Source: Clostridia bacterium
GTDB taxonomy: Bacteria > Bacillota > Clostridia > Oscillospirales > Oscillospiraceae
Length of the DNA: 64,000 nt
Direction: 5' to 3'
Assembly (NCBI GenBank): GCA_009929315.1
Contig: SAAS01000005.1
Coordinates: forward strand, 62,001-126,000
Under the pieces are notes generated by a model. That model was not told the DNA's origin, did not search any database, and saw only the letters and a program-made list of their open reading frames with translations. Position numbers and translations under genes: made by a program. The stretch's first letter is position 1. Every line of letters begins with the position of its first letter. Positions 26,993-35,046 of the stretch are shown here, one piece after another.

Positions 26993-27987
26993 TTTATTTC
27001 TCCCGAATCTGAAAGGTTTTGCAGACTGCCGATTGTAACCTCGCCGCTAACTAAGGTTGTTTCTTCTCCGCTTTCAAGCACAACAACCAGTCCGCCGTTA
27101 TCGCTTATACCCTTGACTTTTGCGTTAACGCGCTCACTTCCGCGTGTAAAGCTGATTTCTTTTCCGAACATCAGGGATCGGGCTCTGTATTCATCGATTA
27201 TCTCCTTCGCACCGAGTTTTGCGAAAAGCTCGAACAATTCTCCCGCAATTTCGGCGACAAGAGCGTTGCGGGATAGTCCGTTTACGTTAAGCGACCCGAC
27301 AATACCGCGCAGTTCCAAAGGCACAAGCGCCTCATTCACAGCGCAGTCGACCCCGATACCGACAACAAGGCTCTCAATGCCGCCGCTTTCAAAATCCGTC
27401 ACCGCCTCAGAAAGGATACCGCATATTTTTTTCCCGTTCAGGTAAATATCGTTCACCCATTTAATTTGAGGTTTTTTGTCCGTCAGCCGCTCAACGGCAC
27501 GGCAGACGGCGACTGCCGCGGCGACGGTTATCATCTGTGTGTCGCTCGCACCCATTTCCGGTTTCAAAATAACGCTCATATAAAGTCCCGCGCCGCGCGG
27601 GGAGAAAAAGCTCTTTCCGTACCTTCCGCGCCCCGCGGTCTGCTCCTCTGCCAAAATAATTGTCCCGTGCGGCGCCTTGTCGAGTGCGAGCTTTTTTGCC
27701 TGAGTGTTTGTCGAATCAATTGTGCCGTAAACCAAGATTCCGAAATTTCTGTATTTCTCGGGTAGCTTTATGCGAACGCCTTCCTCCGAAAGTAAATCAC
27801 TTGCGGTTTCGAGCATATATCCCTTGTTAGTTACCGCAAGAACTCTGTGTCCGTCTTCCTGAAGGCTTTTAACAGCCTTCCAAACGGCTGTTCGTGAAAC
27901 ACTAAGCGCTTGTGCAAGCTCCTGTCCGGATATATAGCGGCTGCGTTCACGCTCCAGAATTGAAAGCACATCGTTTTTCGTAGACAT
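26989..27987 (-). CDS. birA: Bifunctional biotin-protein ligase/biotin repressor
   Basis: BirA activates biotin as biotinyl-AMP and attaches it to carboxylase carrier domains; with corepressor bound it represses biotin genes. The 332-residue protein has an N-terminal winged helix (about 1-65; SGQELAQALSVSRTAVWKAV), the ligase domain with AGRGRYGKSFFSPRGAG and IKWVNDIYL, and a C-terminal SH3-like domain. The ATG at 27987 follows GAGGAGGT. A BirA-type operator overlaps its promoter, so the birA-bioY pair is autoregulated. Confidence 0.93.
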   Translation of the reverse strand: MSTKNDVLSILERERSRYISGQELAQALSVSRTAVWKAVKSLQEDGHRVLAVTNKGYMLETASDLLSEEGVRIKLPEKYRNFGILVYGTIDSTNTQAKKLALDKAPHGTIILAEEQTAGRGRYGKSFFSPRGAGLYMSVILKPEMGASDTQMITVAAAVAVCRAVERLTDKKPQIKWVNDIYLNGKKICGILSEAVTDFESGGIESLVVGIGVDCAVNEALVPLELRGIVGSLNVNGLSRNALVAEIAGELFELFAKLGAKEIIDEYRARSLMFGKEISFTRGSERVNAKVKGISDNGGLVVVLESGEETTLVSGEVTIGSLQNLSDSGEIK

Positions 27988-28018
27988 TTCGTACCTCCTC
28001 GATTTTATTGGCTGTGAC

Positions 28019-28072
28019 ATTCTATCTTAATTTATTTGTATTGTCAACCCGTCACCTCGTATCGGTTGACAT
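28019..28072 (-). promoter_or_regulatory. birA-bioY promoter with BirA operator
   Basis: The minus-strand promoter is TTGACA (28042-28047), 17 bases, TAGAAT (28019-28024). The operator is an inverted repeat, TTGTCAACC at 28041-28049 and GGTTGACAT at 28064-28072, spaced by 14 bases. Its form matches the known BirA box pattern TTGTNAACC-N14-16-GGTTNACAA, with one end mismatch. The proximal half-site is the -35 element, so bound BirA would block polymerase. Confidence 0.8.
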
Positions 28073-28149
28073 TCCGTTCTGGTAGCGATGGAATGATTCC
28101 ACAGCTTTGGGAAATACTATCCAATATCCATCGTTAGGGAGGTAATTCA

Positions 28150-28485
28150 TTGCTGAACAAGGTAGAGATATGCGGCGTAAATACAGCGAAACTAAAGGTA
28201 CTCAAAAACGATGAAACAATGGAACTCTTGCCCCTTGCAAAGAAAGGTGATAAAGAAGCAAGAAATAAGCTAATCTCAGGGAATCTCCGTCTGGTTTTGT
28301 CCGTGATTCAAAAATTTGCTTCGCGCGGAGAAAATGTCGATGACTTATTTCAAGTGGGCTGTATCGGTTTAATTAAGGCCATCGACAATTTTGATACGAG
28401 CCAGCCTGTGCGATTTTCCACCTATGGCGTCCCGATGAATGTCCTTTGTCGCGCTCAGCCGCGCTTGACACGGCTTTATTTTTGA
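28150..28485 (+). pseudogene. sigG: Truncated sporulation sigma factor sigma-G
   Basis: Codons 1-96 match the N-terminus of forespore sigma factor SigG: NKVEICGVNTAKL, NLRLVLSVIQKF, DDLFQVGCIGLIKAIDNFD and FSTYGVPM (region 2). A full SigG is about 260 residues. Here homology stops at about 28437, and the last 15 codons read into the promoter of tRNA-Arg before a stop at 28483. Regions 2.4, 3 and 4 are absent, so it cannot recognise promoters. The start is TTG at 28150 behind GGGAGGT. A GGGAAATACTA element at 28109-28119 resembles a sigma-F/G -10 box. Confidence 0.75.
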
Positions 28486-28493
28486 GTTAGAAT
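28465..28493 (+). promoter_or_regulatory. Promoter of tRNA-Arg(CCT)
   Basis: TTGACA (28465-28470), a 17-base spacer, TAGAAT (28488-28493). The start would be near 28500, 27 bases before the tRNA. The -35 box lies inside the 3' tail of the sigG fragment. Confidence 0.8.
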
Positions 28494-28526
28494 ACGCAGG
28501 TATCCCGAGCACTTATACCGCGATTT

Positions 28527-28603
28527 GTCCCCGTAGCTCAGCAGGATAGAGCGGTCGCCTCCTAAGCGACAGGTCAGACGTTCGAATCGTCCCGGGGATG
28601 CCA
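28527..28603 (+). tRNA. tRNA-Arg(CCT)
   Basis: A 77-base cloverleaf with encoded CCA. The acceptor stem is GTCCCCG paired with CGGGGAT (first pair G-U), the D-loop contains AGCAGGATAGA, the anticodon stem-loop is GTCGC-CTCCTAA-GCGAC and the T-loop TTCGAAT. The anticodon CCT reads AGG codons for arginine. Confidence 0.93.
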
Positions 28604-28604
28604 A

Positions 28605-28640
28605 AACGCTGTAATCTAATTGATTACAGCGTTTGTTTTT
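28605..28640 (+). terminator. Terminator of tRNA-Arg(CCT)
   Basis: A 12-bp stem (28605-28616 with 28622-28633), 5-base loop, followed by TGTTTTTG, one base after the tRNA 3' end. Confidence 0.85.
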
Positions 28641-28730
28641 GGTTTCAAAATTTTACGGCTTCTATTAAAACACACTTATTGTTATTAAAACATATCGTGG
28701 CGTAAAGGCATTTTAAAGGAGTGATACAAT

Positions 28731-29180
28731 TTGAACAGAGAATGCCCTTGCGCAAATTTCGATTCAAATGGGATGGTGCTCAAGGATTACGGGCCAAACC
28801 CGTTTGTTATCAATATCGACCAAGCCTCAAAGCAAAACAATACGTTTCGCACGGCACTATGGACGGGAACGAATTTGCAGCTTACCCTTATGAGCATTAA
28901 GGTCGGAGAAGATATCGGATTGGAAATCCACCCGGATCATGACCAATTCATACGAATTGAACAAGGACGCGGTCTGGTTAAAATGGGGAACTCAAAAGAC
29001 AACCTGGATTTTCAGAGAGCTGTCACAAACGACTTTGCAATCATCGTTCCCGCAGGGACATGGCATAACCTTATCAACACCGGTAACAGACCTTTAAAAT
29101 TATACTCAATATATGCTCCGCCCAAGCATCCGAAAGGTACGGTTCATGAAACAAAGGCCGATGCGATGAAAGCCGAATAA
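28731..29180 (+). CDS. Cupin-domain protein
   Basis: A 149-residue single-domain cupin. The two motifs are GLEIHPDHDQFIRIEQGRG (metal ligands H, H, E at about residues 64-73) and VPAGTWHNLINTG (His near 106), so a metal centre is likely. Family members include sugar isomerase-like and oxidase-like proteins, so the reaction cannot be assigned. It starts with TTG at 28731, nine bases after AAAGGAG. A Cys pair (CPC) sits at the N-terminus. It is monocistronic between the tRNA terminator and its own terminator. Confidence 0.8.
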   Translation: MNRECPCANFDSNGMVLKDYGPNPFVINIDQASKQNNTFRTALWTGTNLQLTLMSIKVGEDIGLEIHPDHDQFIRIEQGRGLVKMGNSKDNLDFQRAVTNDFAIIVPAGTWHNLINTGNRPLKLYSIYAPPKHPKGTVHETKADAMKAE

Positions 29181-29204
29181 TAAGACGCTTTTGCTAACAC
29201 TGAG

Positions 29205-29245
29205 AAGTACCGCCACTGATAAGACCGGTGGCGGTACTTTTTGCG
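29205..29245 (+). terminator. Terminator after the cupin gene
   Basis: A 12-bp stem (29205-29216 with 29228-29239), followed by TTTTTGCG, 24 bases past the stop. Confidence 0.85.
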
Positions 29246-29323
29246 AAGCTGTCAGCTTAAAATTATAAGTAAAAAATCCCTGCTTCTTGCCCTGTTAAAA
29301 TTAATAATAACTTTTCGTTATGT

Positions 29324-31846
29324 TCATCTCCTGCGAAGCCTGTTAACGAGTTTTACAAGCTCATACCAGAGCACGGAGACCGCCGCGATGCCGAGGCAGG
29401 TAAAGAATTGTGATGCGGAGAGCGGTGCAAGCTTCAAAAAGGCGTTTATGGGAGTGTAGAGGATGGCGCACAGCCCTGCGAGCGTAAAGATATTGACAGC
29501 CCACATTACCTTGTCGCAGGCAAGCTTTTTTATTGATTGAAAAGCGAAGTCGTGTTCGGAGCTGTTTACCTGAACCAAGAACAGGTTTGAGAGCATAATT
29601 ATTGCCAGACCCATTGCACGAGCGGCGGGTGCGTTTTCCGGATTGCCCGCGAGCATGTAAAAATAGGTACCGAATGAAGCTGCGAAGATTACAAGACCTT
29701 GAATAACACTCTTAGTAAGTATTTTTGCGTTAACTATGCTTTCCTTCGGGTTGCGCGGAGGACGGTCCATGATGTCCGATTCCGCTGGCTGACGCTCAAG
29801 AACTATCGAACATGTCGGGTCAATAATCAGTTCAAGCAAAACAACATGGAGCGGGAGCAGCAGCAGCGCGGAGGGTGAGATACCCAGAATGGGCGCCAAA
29901 AGTGAAGCAAACGCGATGGGAATATGTATGGTGAACACATATCCGACAGCCTTGCGGATGTTGTCGTAAATTCTTCTGCCGTCACTGACAGTCTCGACAA
30001 TAGTCGTAAAGTTATCATCCATAAGAATAAGGTCGGCTGCCTCGCGGGAGACCTCGCTGCCGCGTTTGCCCATGGCGATTCCGATGTCGGCGTATTTAAG
30101 AGCAGGTGCGTCGTTAACCCCGTCGCCTGTCATAGCAACGATTTCGCCGTTGTCTTTAAAGGCCTTAACTATGCGCATCTTGTGCTCGGGAATGACACGA
30201 GAGAAAATGCTGACGTTCTTGACCTTTTCGCGAAGCTCCCCGTCCGTCATGGCGTTAAGCATATCTCCGGTTATTATGTTTTCGTAGTCTTGCATACCGA
30301 TTTTTTTTGCGATTGACGAGGCGGTTATTCCGTTATCTCCTGTTATCATAACAACACGGATACCCGCTCTGTTGCACAGCTCAATATCCTTGGCAATGCC
30401 TTCTCTCGGAGGGTCGGAGAGTCCGATAAGTCCAAGCAGCGTCAGCGCGCAGCAGGTAATGTTTTCGGGAATCTCCTCCTCGGTCTGAGGCTTCATGACC
30501 GCAACGGCGATTACGCGCAGTCCCTCCTTTGACATTTCCAGAATCTTGTGATCGGCTTTCTCCCTCTCGTCACCCGTAAGGCTGCAAACCGAGAGAATTT
30601 TTTCCGGCGAACCCTTAGCGGCGATTACGATTTCTCCGTTTCTTTGCCAGACATGCCCCATCATTTTGTTTTCGTTTGTGAAGGCGTATTCGCTGATAAG
30701 CCTTCCGCTGAAGAGATGCTCCTTTGTTATTCCGTGGTCGTCACAATAAGCGAGCATAGCCTTTTCCATAGGATCGTAAGCATCGGTTTCGCAGCCAAGA
30801 CCCATTGTTTCGATAAGCTCATGGGCGTCTGCGTTTAATGCCCATGCCTCTGTTACGCTCATTCGATTCATCGTTATGGTTCCGGTCTTATCAACACAAA
30901 GGACTGAAACTGCGCCCAAGGTTTCAACTGAGGGAAGCTTGCGAACAAGGGAGTTTTTCTTGGCAAGGCGCCATGCGCCCATCGAGAGAAAAACAGTAAG
31001 TATAACCGGAAATTCCTCCGGAATCATCGCCATTGCAAGCGTGATGCCCGAAAGAACGCTCTCAATAAGTCTTGCCCCCGTGGAATGGTCGGGGATGTTG
31101 AAATAGGTAAAAACGCCGACAAGCGCGAAAAGCACGGCGGCAATTCCCGCGCAGAGCTTTACAAGCGCTCCGGTCTGCTTTTGCAATGGTGTATCCTCAG
31201 CAGGGGCGGACGCCACGTTTGTTCCGATTTTGCCGTATTCGGTGACGGCTCCGATTTTATCCACGAGAACCATTGCCGTTCCCTGAGTAACAAGCGTTCC
31301 GGCATAGCAATAGTCACGGCGCCAATAATCCTCTGTCGGTTCAGCTGAATCGGTATTTACCTTCCAGACACCCTCAGCCTCGCCCGTGAGAGACGACTCA
31401 TCCACGCATAGGTCGTTGCATTTGATTACAACGCCGTCTGCAGGGATTTTTACTCCCTCATAAATCATCATCAAATCGCCCGGAACAAGGTCCGCGCTTG
31501 CGATAATCTTGTTTTCTCCGTCGCGAATGACCGTAACCTGCGGCGCCGATAAATCCCTCAGCGCGTTTAGCGTTTTGTCTGTCTTCCATTCCTGAATAAT
31601 GTCAATGCTGATTATGCCGATGACGAATATCAGCATAATTGCGCCGTCGCGCGGTTCACCGAGGATAAAATAAATAATCGCAGCCACAATAAGCAGCAAA
31701 AACATCGGCTCACAGATAATATGGAGAGCTTTTTCTAAAAAGCTTTCCTTCTTCTGTGGGGTCAATTCGTTTCTACCGTATTGCTTCTGCAATTCCTCGG
31801 CTTCGGCGGAAGTTAATCCTTCCGCTCTTGTTTTGATGTCTGTCAT
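29324..31846 (-). CDS. P2-type cation-exporting ATPase, probably Ni/Co/Fe
   Basis: An 840-residue P-type ATPase. Seen in order: an N-terminal cation ATPase domain, actuator motif LTGEAEG (T154-E156), TM4 motif PEEFP (276-280), phosphorylation site DKTGTIT (D319), nucleotide-binding domain, hinge MTGDGVNDAP and six C-terminal helices. The fold is like Ca2+-ATPases, but PEEFP replaces the PEGLP of SERCA types, so the ion differs. The 5' leader carries a NiCo-type riboswitch, so I infer export of Ni2+, Co2+ or Fe2+ when these are in excess. The ATG at 31846 follows GGAGGT. Confidence 0.88.
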   Translation of the reverse strand: MTDIKTRAEGLTSAEAEELQKQYGRNELTPQKKESFLEKALHIICEPMFLLLIVAAIIYFILGEPRDGAIMLIFVIGIISIDIIQEWKTDKTLNALRDLSAPQVTVIRDGENKIIASADLVPGDLMMIYEGVKIPADGVVIKCNDLCVDESSLTGEAEGVWKVNTDSAEPTEDYWRRDYCYAGTLVTQGTAMVLVDKIGAVTEYGKIGTNVASAPAEDTPLQKQTGALVKLCAGIAAVLFALVGVFTYFNIPDHSTGARLIESVLSGITLAMAMIPEEFPVILTVFLSMGAWRLAKKNSLVRKLPSVETLGAVSVLCVDKTGTITMNRMSVTEAWALNADAHELIETMGLGCETDAYDPMEKAMLAYCDDHGITKEHLFSGRLISEYAFTNENKMMGHVWQRNGEIVIAAKGSPEKILSVCSLTGDEREKADHKILEMSKEGLRVIAVAVMKPQTEEEIPENITCCALTLLGLIGLSDPPREGIAKDIELCNRAGIRVVMITGDNGITASSIAKKIGMQDYENIITGDMLNAMTDGELREKVKNVSIFSRVIPEHKMRIVKAFKDNGEIVAMTGDGVNDAPALKYADIGIAMGKRGSEVSREAADLILMDDNFTTIVETVSDGRRIYDNIRKAVGYVFTIHIPIAFASLLAPILGISPSALLLLPLHVVLLELIIDPTCSIVLERQPAESDIMDRPPRNPKESIVNAKILTKSVIQGLVIFAASFGTYFYMLAGNPENAPAARAMGLAIIMLSNLFLVQVNSSEHDFAFQSIKKLACDKVMWAVNIFTLAGLCAILYTPINAFLKLAPLSASQFFTCLGIAAVSVLWYELVKLVNRLRRR

Positions 31847-31932
31847 AACAGTTACCTCCGTTGTTGCCTTTCGGCATTCGTATGATAGCTCTATGGCACT
31901 TCATTTCAGGTCTATCCGCGTAAGTGTGCAAC

Positions 31933-31980
31933 AAAAAAACACGCCGCGCGGAACATACCACTGTCCCGCATAACGCGTGT
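31933..31980 (-). terminator. Riboswitch expression platform terminator
   Basis: On the minus strand ACACGC (31975-31980) pairs with GCGTGT, with an inner 7-bp stem GCGGGAC/GTTCCGC, followed by seven T at 31939-31933. The 5' arm includes the 3' end of the aptamer (GGGACAGT), so aptamer P1 and the terminator exclude each other. Metal binding should give read-through (ON switch). Confidence 0.8.
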
Positions 31981-32052
31981 TTACGCACCATGCTGCCGTC
32001 TTTCCACGGCCCGGCCCCATGACCGATAAAATCGGTTCATCGCCTGCTCAGT
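31960..32052 (-). ncRNA. NiCo (czcD) riboswitch aptamer
   Basis: Read on the minus strand the segment has the conserved order of the NiCo aptamer: ACTGAGCAGGCGATGA at the 5' side, GGTCATGGGGCCGGGC in the middle, a GAAAGACGGCA stretch, and GCGGGACAGT at the 3' side. This closely follows the Erysipelotrichaceae NiCo riboswitch of known structure, as I remember it. P1 is ACTG paired with CAGT. It sits between a promoter and the P-type ATPase gene, with a terminator platform. Confidence 0.85.
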
Positions 32053-32115
32053 TTGTACTGTTGATCTCGCATTTCGATTAGGAAATGTAATGCAGTGCAA
32101 AGAGATTGTTTCAAG

Positions 32116-32144
32116 AAATTATCATGAACTCTTGAAAAAGTCAA
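32116..32144 (-). promoter_or_regulatory. Promoter of the riboswitch-ATPase transcript
   Basis: Minus-strand TTGACT (32139-32144), a 17-base spacer and TAATTT (32116-32121) with an extended TGA just before it. The start near 32109 is about 57 bases upstream of the aptamer. Confidence 0.7.
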
Positions 32145-32208
32145 GCGATATATGTCGAAATATTGTTATAAAATTAAATAAATCAGTCGCAAACAACTGT
32201 CTGAAAAG

Positions 32209-32247
32209 CGGAAAGCGCCGATCAAAACGTGTTTTCGGCGCTTTCCG
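32209..32247 (-). terminator. Terminator after the diguanylate cyclase gene
   Basis: A 12- to 13-bp stem (32210-32221 with 32235-32246) just after the stop codon, followed on the minus strand by GCTTTTCAG. Confidence 0.7.
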
Positions 32248-32254
32248 TCTCATA

Positions 32255-33400
32255 CTAGCTCATAGAGCGGCTGCATATTTGTTTGCTTTTGTACATTTTT
32301 TCATCAATGGTGTTAATAACGTCAATTCTTGAATAATCCCCGCCGCATTCAAATATCTCCTGTCCCGTGCTGATTACAATTCTGTACGGAGCTTGGCTGT
32401 GTTCGTTATATGACTTAAGGCTTCCTTCAATTGAGTCTACTACTTTCTGAATATCGCCCATGTCCTCCGCCGGAATTACCGCCACGAACTCATCGCCGCC
32501 GTAACGGGCAATAAAGCCGTCTTTTCCGATACAGTTTTTCAAAATCAATGCAGTTTCCGTCAGCGCTCTGTCGCCCTCTGTGTGCCCGAAGTTGTCATTG
32601 ATTAACTTAAAATCATCAATATCCATCATTATGACACCTATGCTGCCCGATTTCCTTTTTTTCCTCAAGCAGCTGTTGAGGTGAATATCCAGAAGTCTGC
32701 GATTATAAAGCCCCGTGAGGTGGTCGGTATAAAGCTGGTCCTTCTGGATGTTGATATAAATTAGCACCAGAGACAGCGAGCTGCAGGGCCATGTGAGGGA
32801 CATTCCGTAATGAAAAATCTGAACAAGACTGCCGACTGCCGGTGGCGCGAGAAAAAGTATAAGGGAATTATAAACATTTTTGTCAACTTTATCACGGTTA
32901 AAGTGGATGTAGATTGCGGCATACAAGAAGTAGCAATAGGCAAATACTACGAAAATCCAAAAATACTCTCCTCTGTGGTAGTAATTTTGGTTATCAATAT
33001 AGAAGTAGTATTCAAAAAAATAGCTCAGCACGGACATTATTGCGTTAAGCGTAAGCGGTATCAGCAGCAGCATACGCCCCGCGTTCATTTCCTCAATATC
33101 CATACTAATTTGGTAGCGGACATAAAGACACCAGATGAGCCCCGGCAGCGGCTGAAGCAAATAGTAAAATACACTCGAAATTTTTATAACACTTTGTGAT
33201 ACGACTCCGAGATGTCCATCGAAGACCCATTGCATAGTGTCAAAAATCAGAAGTGATGCAACCGACACCAGCATATATATGAATAGCTTCTGATCTGGAA
33301 GGTATTTCCCGTTACGAGAAAACATATTAAACAGCAAAATTGCGAGTAATATTATACAGAAGATATTAATTGTCGCGTTATTTATTCCCGCCACCGTCAA
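32255..33400 (-). CDS. Membrane diguanylate cyclase (GGDEF)
   Basis: Makes cyclic di-GMP from two GTP. The N-terminal ~200 residues contain about seven hydrophobic segments of no named sensor class. The C-terminal GGDEF domain (about residues 205-375) has DHLTGLYNRR, the metal loop MMDIDDFKLINDNFGH and an intact active site RYGGDEF. I see no clear RxxD inhibitory site five residues before GGDEF. I chose TTG at 33400 because AAAGGG lies 6 bases upstream; another in-frame TTG at 33448 has no binding site. It has its own promoter and terminator. Confidence 0.85.
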   Translation of the reverse strand: MTVAGINNATINIFCIILLAILLFNMFSRNGKYLPDQKLFIYMLVSVASLLIFDTMQWVFDGHLGVVSQSVIKISSVFYYLLQPLPGLIWCLYVRYQISMDIEEMNAGRMLLLIPLTLNAIMSVLSYFFEYYFYIDNQNYYHRGEYFWIFVVFAYCYFLYAAIYIHFNRDKVDKNVYNSLILFLAPPAVGSLVQIFHYGMSLTWPCSSLSLVLIYINIQKDQLYTDHLTGLYNRRLLDIHLNSCLRKKRKSGSIGVIMMDIDDFKLINDNFGHTEGDRALTETALILKNCIGKDGFIARYGGDEFVAVIPAEDMGDIQKVVDSIEGSLKSYNEHSQAPYRIVISTGQEIFECGGDYSRIDVINTIDEKMYKSKQICSRSMS

Positions 33401-33495
33401 TTCGCACCCTTTCCGCTTATTCGTCCGAATCTGAGAAAGAAATATCAACTGCGAAAAAGCTGAATTTTGTCATCGCTTCGGATTTATTAATTGAC

Positions 33496-33525
33496 AGTAT
33501 AAAATAAATCTCTCTGTTGTGTCAA
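33496..33525 (-). promoter_or_regulatory. Promoter of the diguanylate cyclase gene
   Basis: Minus-strand TTGACA (33520-33525), an 18-base spacer, TATACT (33496-33501). The start would be near 33489. Confidence 0.65.
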
Positions 33526-33562
33526 GTATACGGAACCATGTTATTAATCGGTCATCCGAAAC

Positions 33563-33598
33563 AAAAAAAGCCGCAGGTGTTTACCTGCGGCTTTTTTT
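33563..33598. terminator. Terminator after the CoA-transferase gene
   Basis: A 16-bp stem (33563-33578 with 33583-33598), loop GTTT on the plus strand, with runs of seven A and T at the ends. It lies just after the CoA-transferase stop (33608) and works on the minus strand. Confidence 0.9.
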
Positions 33599-33607
33599 GT
33601 TTTATAT

Positions 33608-34900
33608 TTACTCGCGAATTAGTCCGGCCTCAAGAGCTTGCTTATGTAGCCCTTCACGGAAATCCGGGTGAGCAATCGCTATCATCCTCTTGACTCTCTC
33701 GCGAATCGGCTGATGATAAAGGTCGGCAATTCCGTATTCGGTCACAATGTTCATAACCTCGGAACGCGGCGTTGTCACAATTTCGCCGGCAGGCAGGTTT
33801 AACGTAATCGTCGAAATTCTGGTGCCGTCCTTGCCCTTTGCGGTTGAAGGCATGCAAAGGAAGCTCTGTCCGCCCTTTGACATTGCGGCTCCCTTTGCAT
33901 AGTCAAGCTGACCGCCTGTTGAGCTGTAAATGGAATGTCCGAGCGATTCGGAGCAAACCTGCCCTGTTAGGTCGGCCATAAGGCAGGCGTTAATCGAAAC
34001 GAAATTGTCCTTCTTGGCTATTTCGTATGGGTCGTTTACGAAGCTGATCGGGCAAAGGTCAACCTTACCCTCGCCTACGAACTCATAAAGCTCCGTGCTT
34101 CCGAGTCCGAACGCGGCGAACATGTGACCGTTGATGACGCCCTTCTTTGCAAGATATACCATCGAATCCGTAAACATTTCCGTATGTACGGACAAATCTT
34201 TCTTGCCTTCAAGTCCGTAACCAACCGCGTTTGAAAGTCCGCCCAAACCAATTTGAATGCAGGAACCGTCTTTTATCAAGGGCAGAAGCAAGGCGGCAAT
34301 TTTTTTCTCAACGTCGCTGACTTCGGGCTGGGGCAGCTCGGGCAGAGGATGGTCAAACTCGCACAGGCAAGTAACCTCGCTGACATGGATACGGTGCTTA
34401 ACGCCCGAAACCTTCGGCTGGAGCTTGTTGACCTGAACAATAATCTTTGTTGCATATTCTGCAACTTCGCCATTAACCGCAACGCCCATCGGACCATAGT
34501 ACAAATAGCCCTCTTCGTCAGGAGCGGAAACATCGGCAAGCAGAGTATTCACCCCGTAAACCGGGCGCAGGCAGCTTGAAACCTGTGACAGATGAATGGA
34601 GTTTATATTGACAGTTCCGACATCATAAAAGAATTTCTCTGCTGCGCCGTAAAAAATCGTATTGAAATCGATTCTGCCGATGTAATCCGTTGACTGGAAA
34701 AACTTAAACGGGTAAAGAGCCATTCCGGTTACGACCGCAACATCGGTTAGCTCGTCCACTCTGTCGCAGATTGCTTCCATAAGTTGGATAGGAGCCGCAG
34801 AGCAGGGTGCAAGCAGGCACTTATCGCCGGATTCGATTCTTTTTGCCGCTTCCTCAACAGAAACCAGTTTCTCCTTGTAAATATCACGCCAATCAGACAT
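33608..34900 (-). CDS. Acetyl-CoA:carboxylate CoA-transferase (4-hydroxybutyrate/butyrate type)
   Basis: A 430-residue family I CoA-transferase of the acetyl-CoA hydrolase fold, which moves CoA between acetate and a short acid. N- and C-domains are both present. The LSVHTEMFTDSM segment carries the likely catalytic Glu; IGLGGLSNAVGYGL and GGQLDYAKGA are further substrate-loop motifs. The family includes AbfT/Cat2 and butyryl-CoA:acetate CoA-transferase; sequence reading cannot choose between them. It fits a butyrate or 4-hydroxybutyrate fermentation. A LysR regulator is divergent from it. Confidence 0.85.
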   Translation of the reverse strand: MSDWRDIYKEKLVSVEEAAKRIESGDKCLLAPCSAAPIQLMEAICDRVDELTDVAVVTGMALYPFKFFQSTDYIGRIDFNTIFYGAAEKFFYDVGTVNINSIHLSQVSSCLRPVYGVNTLLADVSAPDEEGYLYYGPMGVAVNGEVAEYATKIIVQVNKLQPKVSGVKHRIHVSEVTCLCEFDHPLPELPQPEVSDVEKKIAALLLPLIKDGSCIQIGLGGLSNAVGYGLEGKKDLSVHTEMFTDSMVYLAKKGVINGHMFAAFGLGSTELYEFVGEGKVDLCPISFVNDPYEIAKKDNFVSINACLMADLTGQVCSESLGHSIYSSTGGQLDYAKGAAMSKGGQSFLCMPSTAKGKDGTRISTITLNLPAGEIVTTPRSEVMNIVTEYGIADLYHQPIRERVKRMIAIAHPDFREGLHKQALEAGLIRE

Positions 34901-34921
34901 ACCTTACCTCCATAAATCGAA

Positions 34922-34972
34922 TTGTTAGGTGCCAAATTGCACCTTGACAATAGGTTAACATCGATTTATGAT
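34922..34972. promoter_or_regulatory. Divergent promoters with LysR-type operator
   Basis: An inverted repeat AGGTGC-N6-GCACCT at 34927-34944 has flanks TTGT and ACAA that extend it. On the plus strand TTGACA (34944-34949), 17 bases and TATGAT (34967-34972) drive the LysR gene. On the minus strand a TTGTCA at 34945-34950 with a weak -10 near 34922-34927 places the repeat in the spacer of the CoA-transferase promoter. The repeat is a good candidate site for the LysR protein. Confidence 0.65.
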
Positions 34973-35046
34973 GTTGTATAATGTGTTATTTCAATCATAT
35001 TCATGCGATATTTTCACTGATTCGGTTTGACATGGAGGGATCTGCA

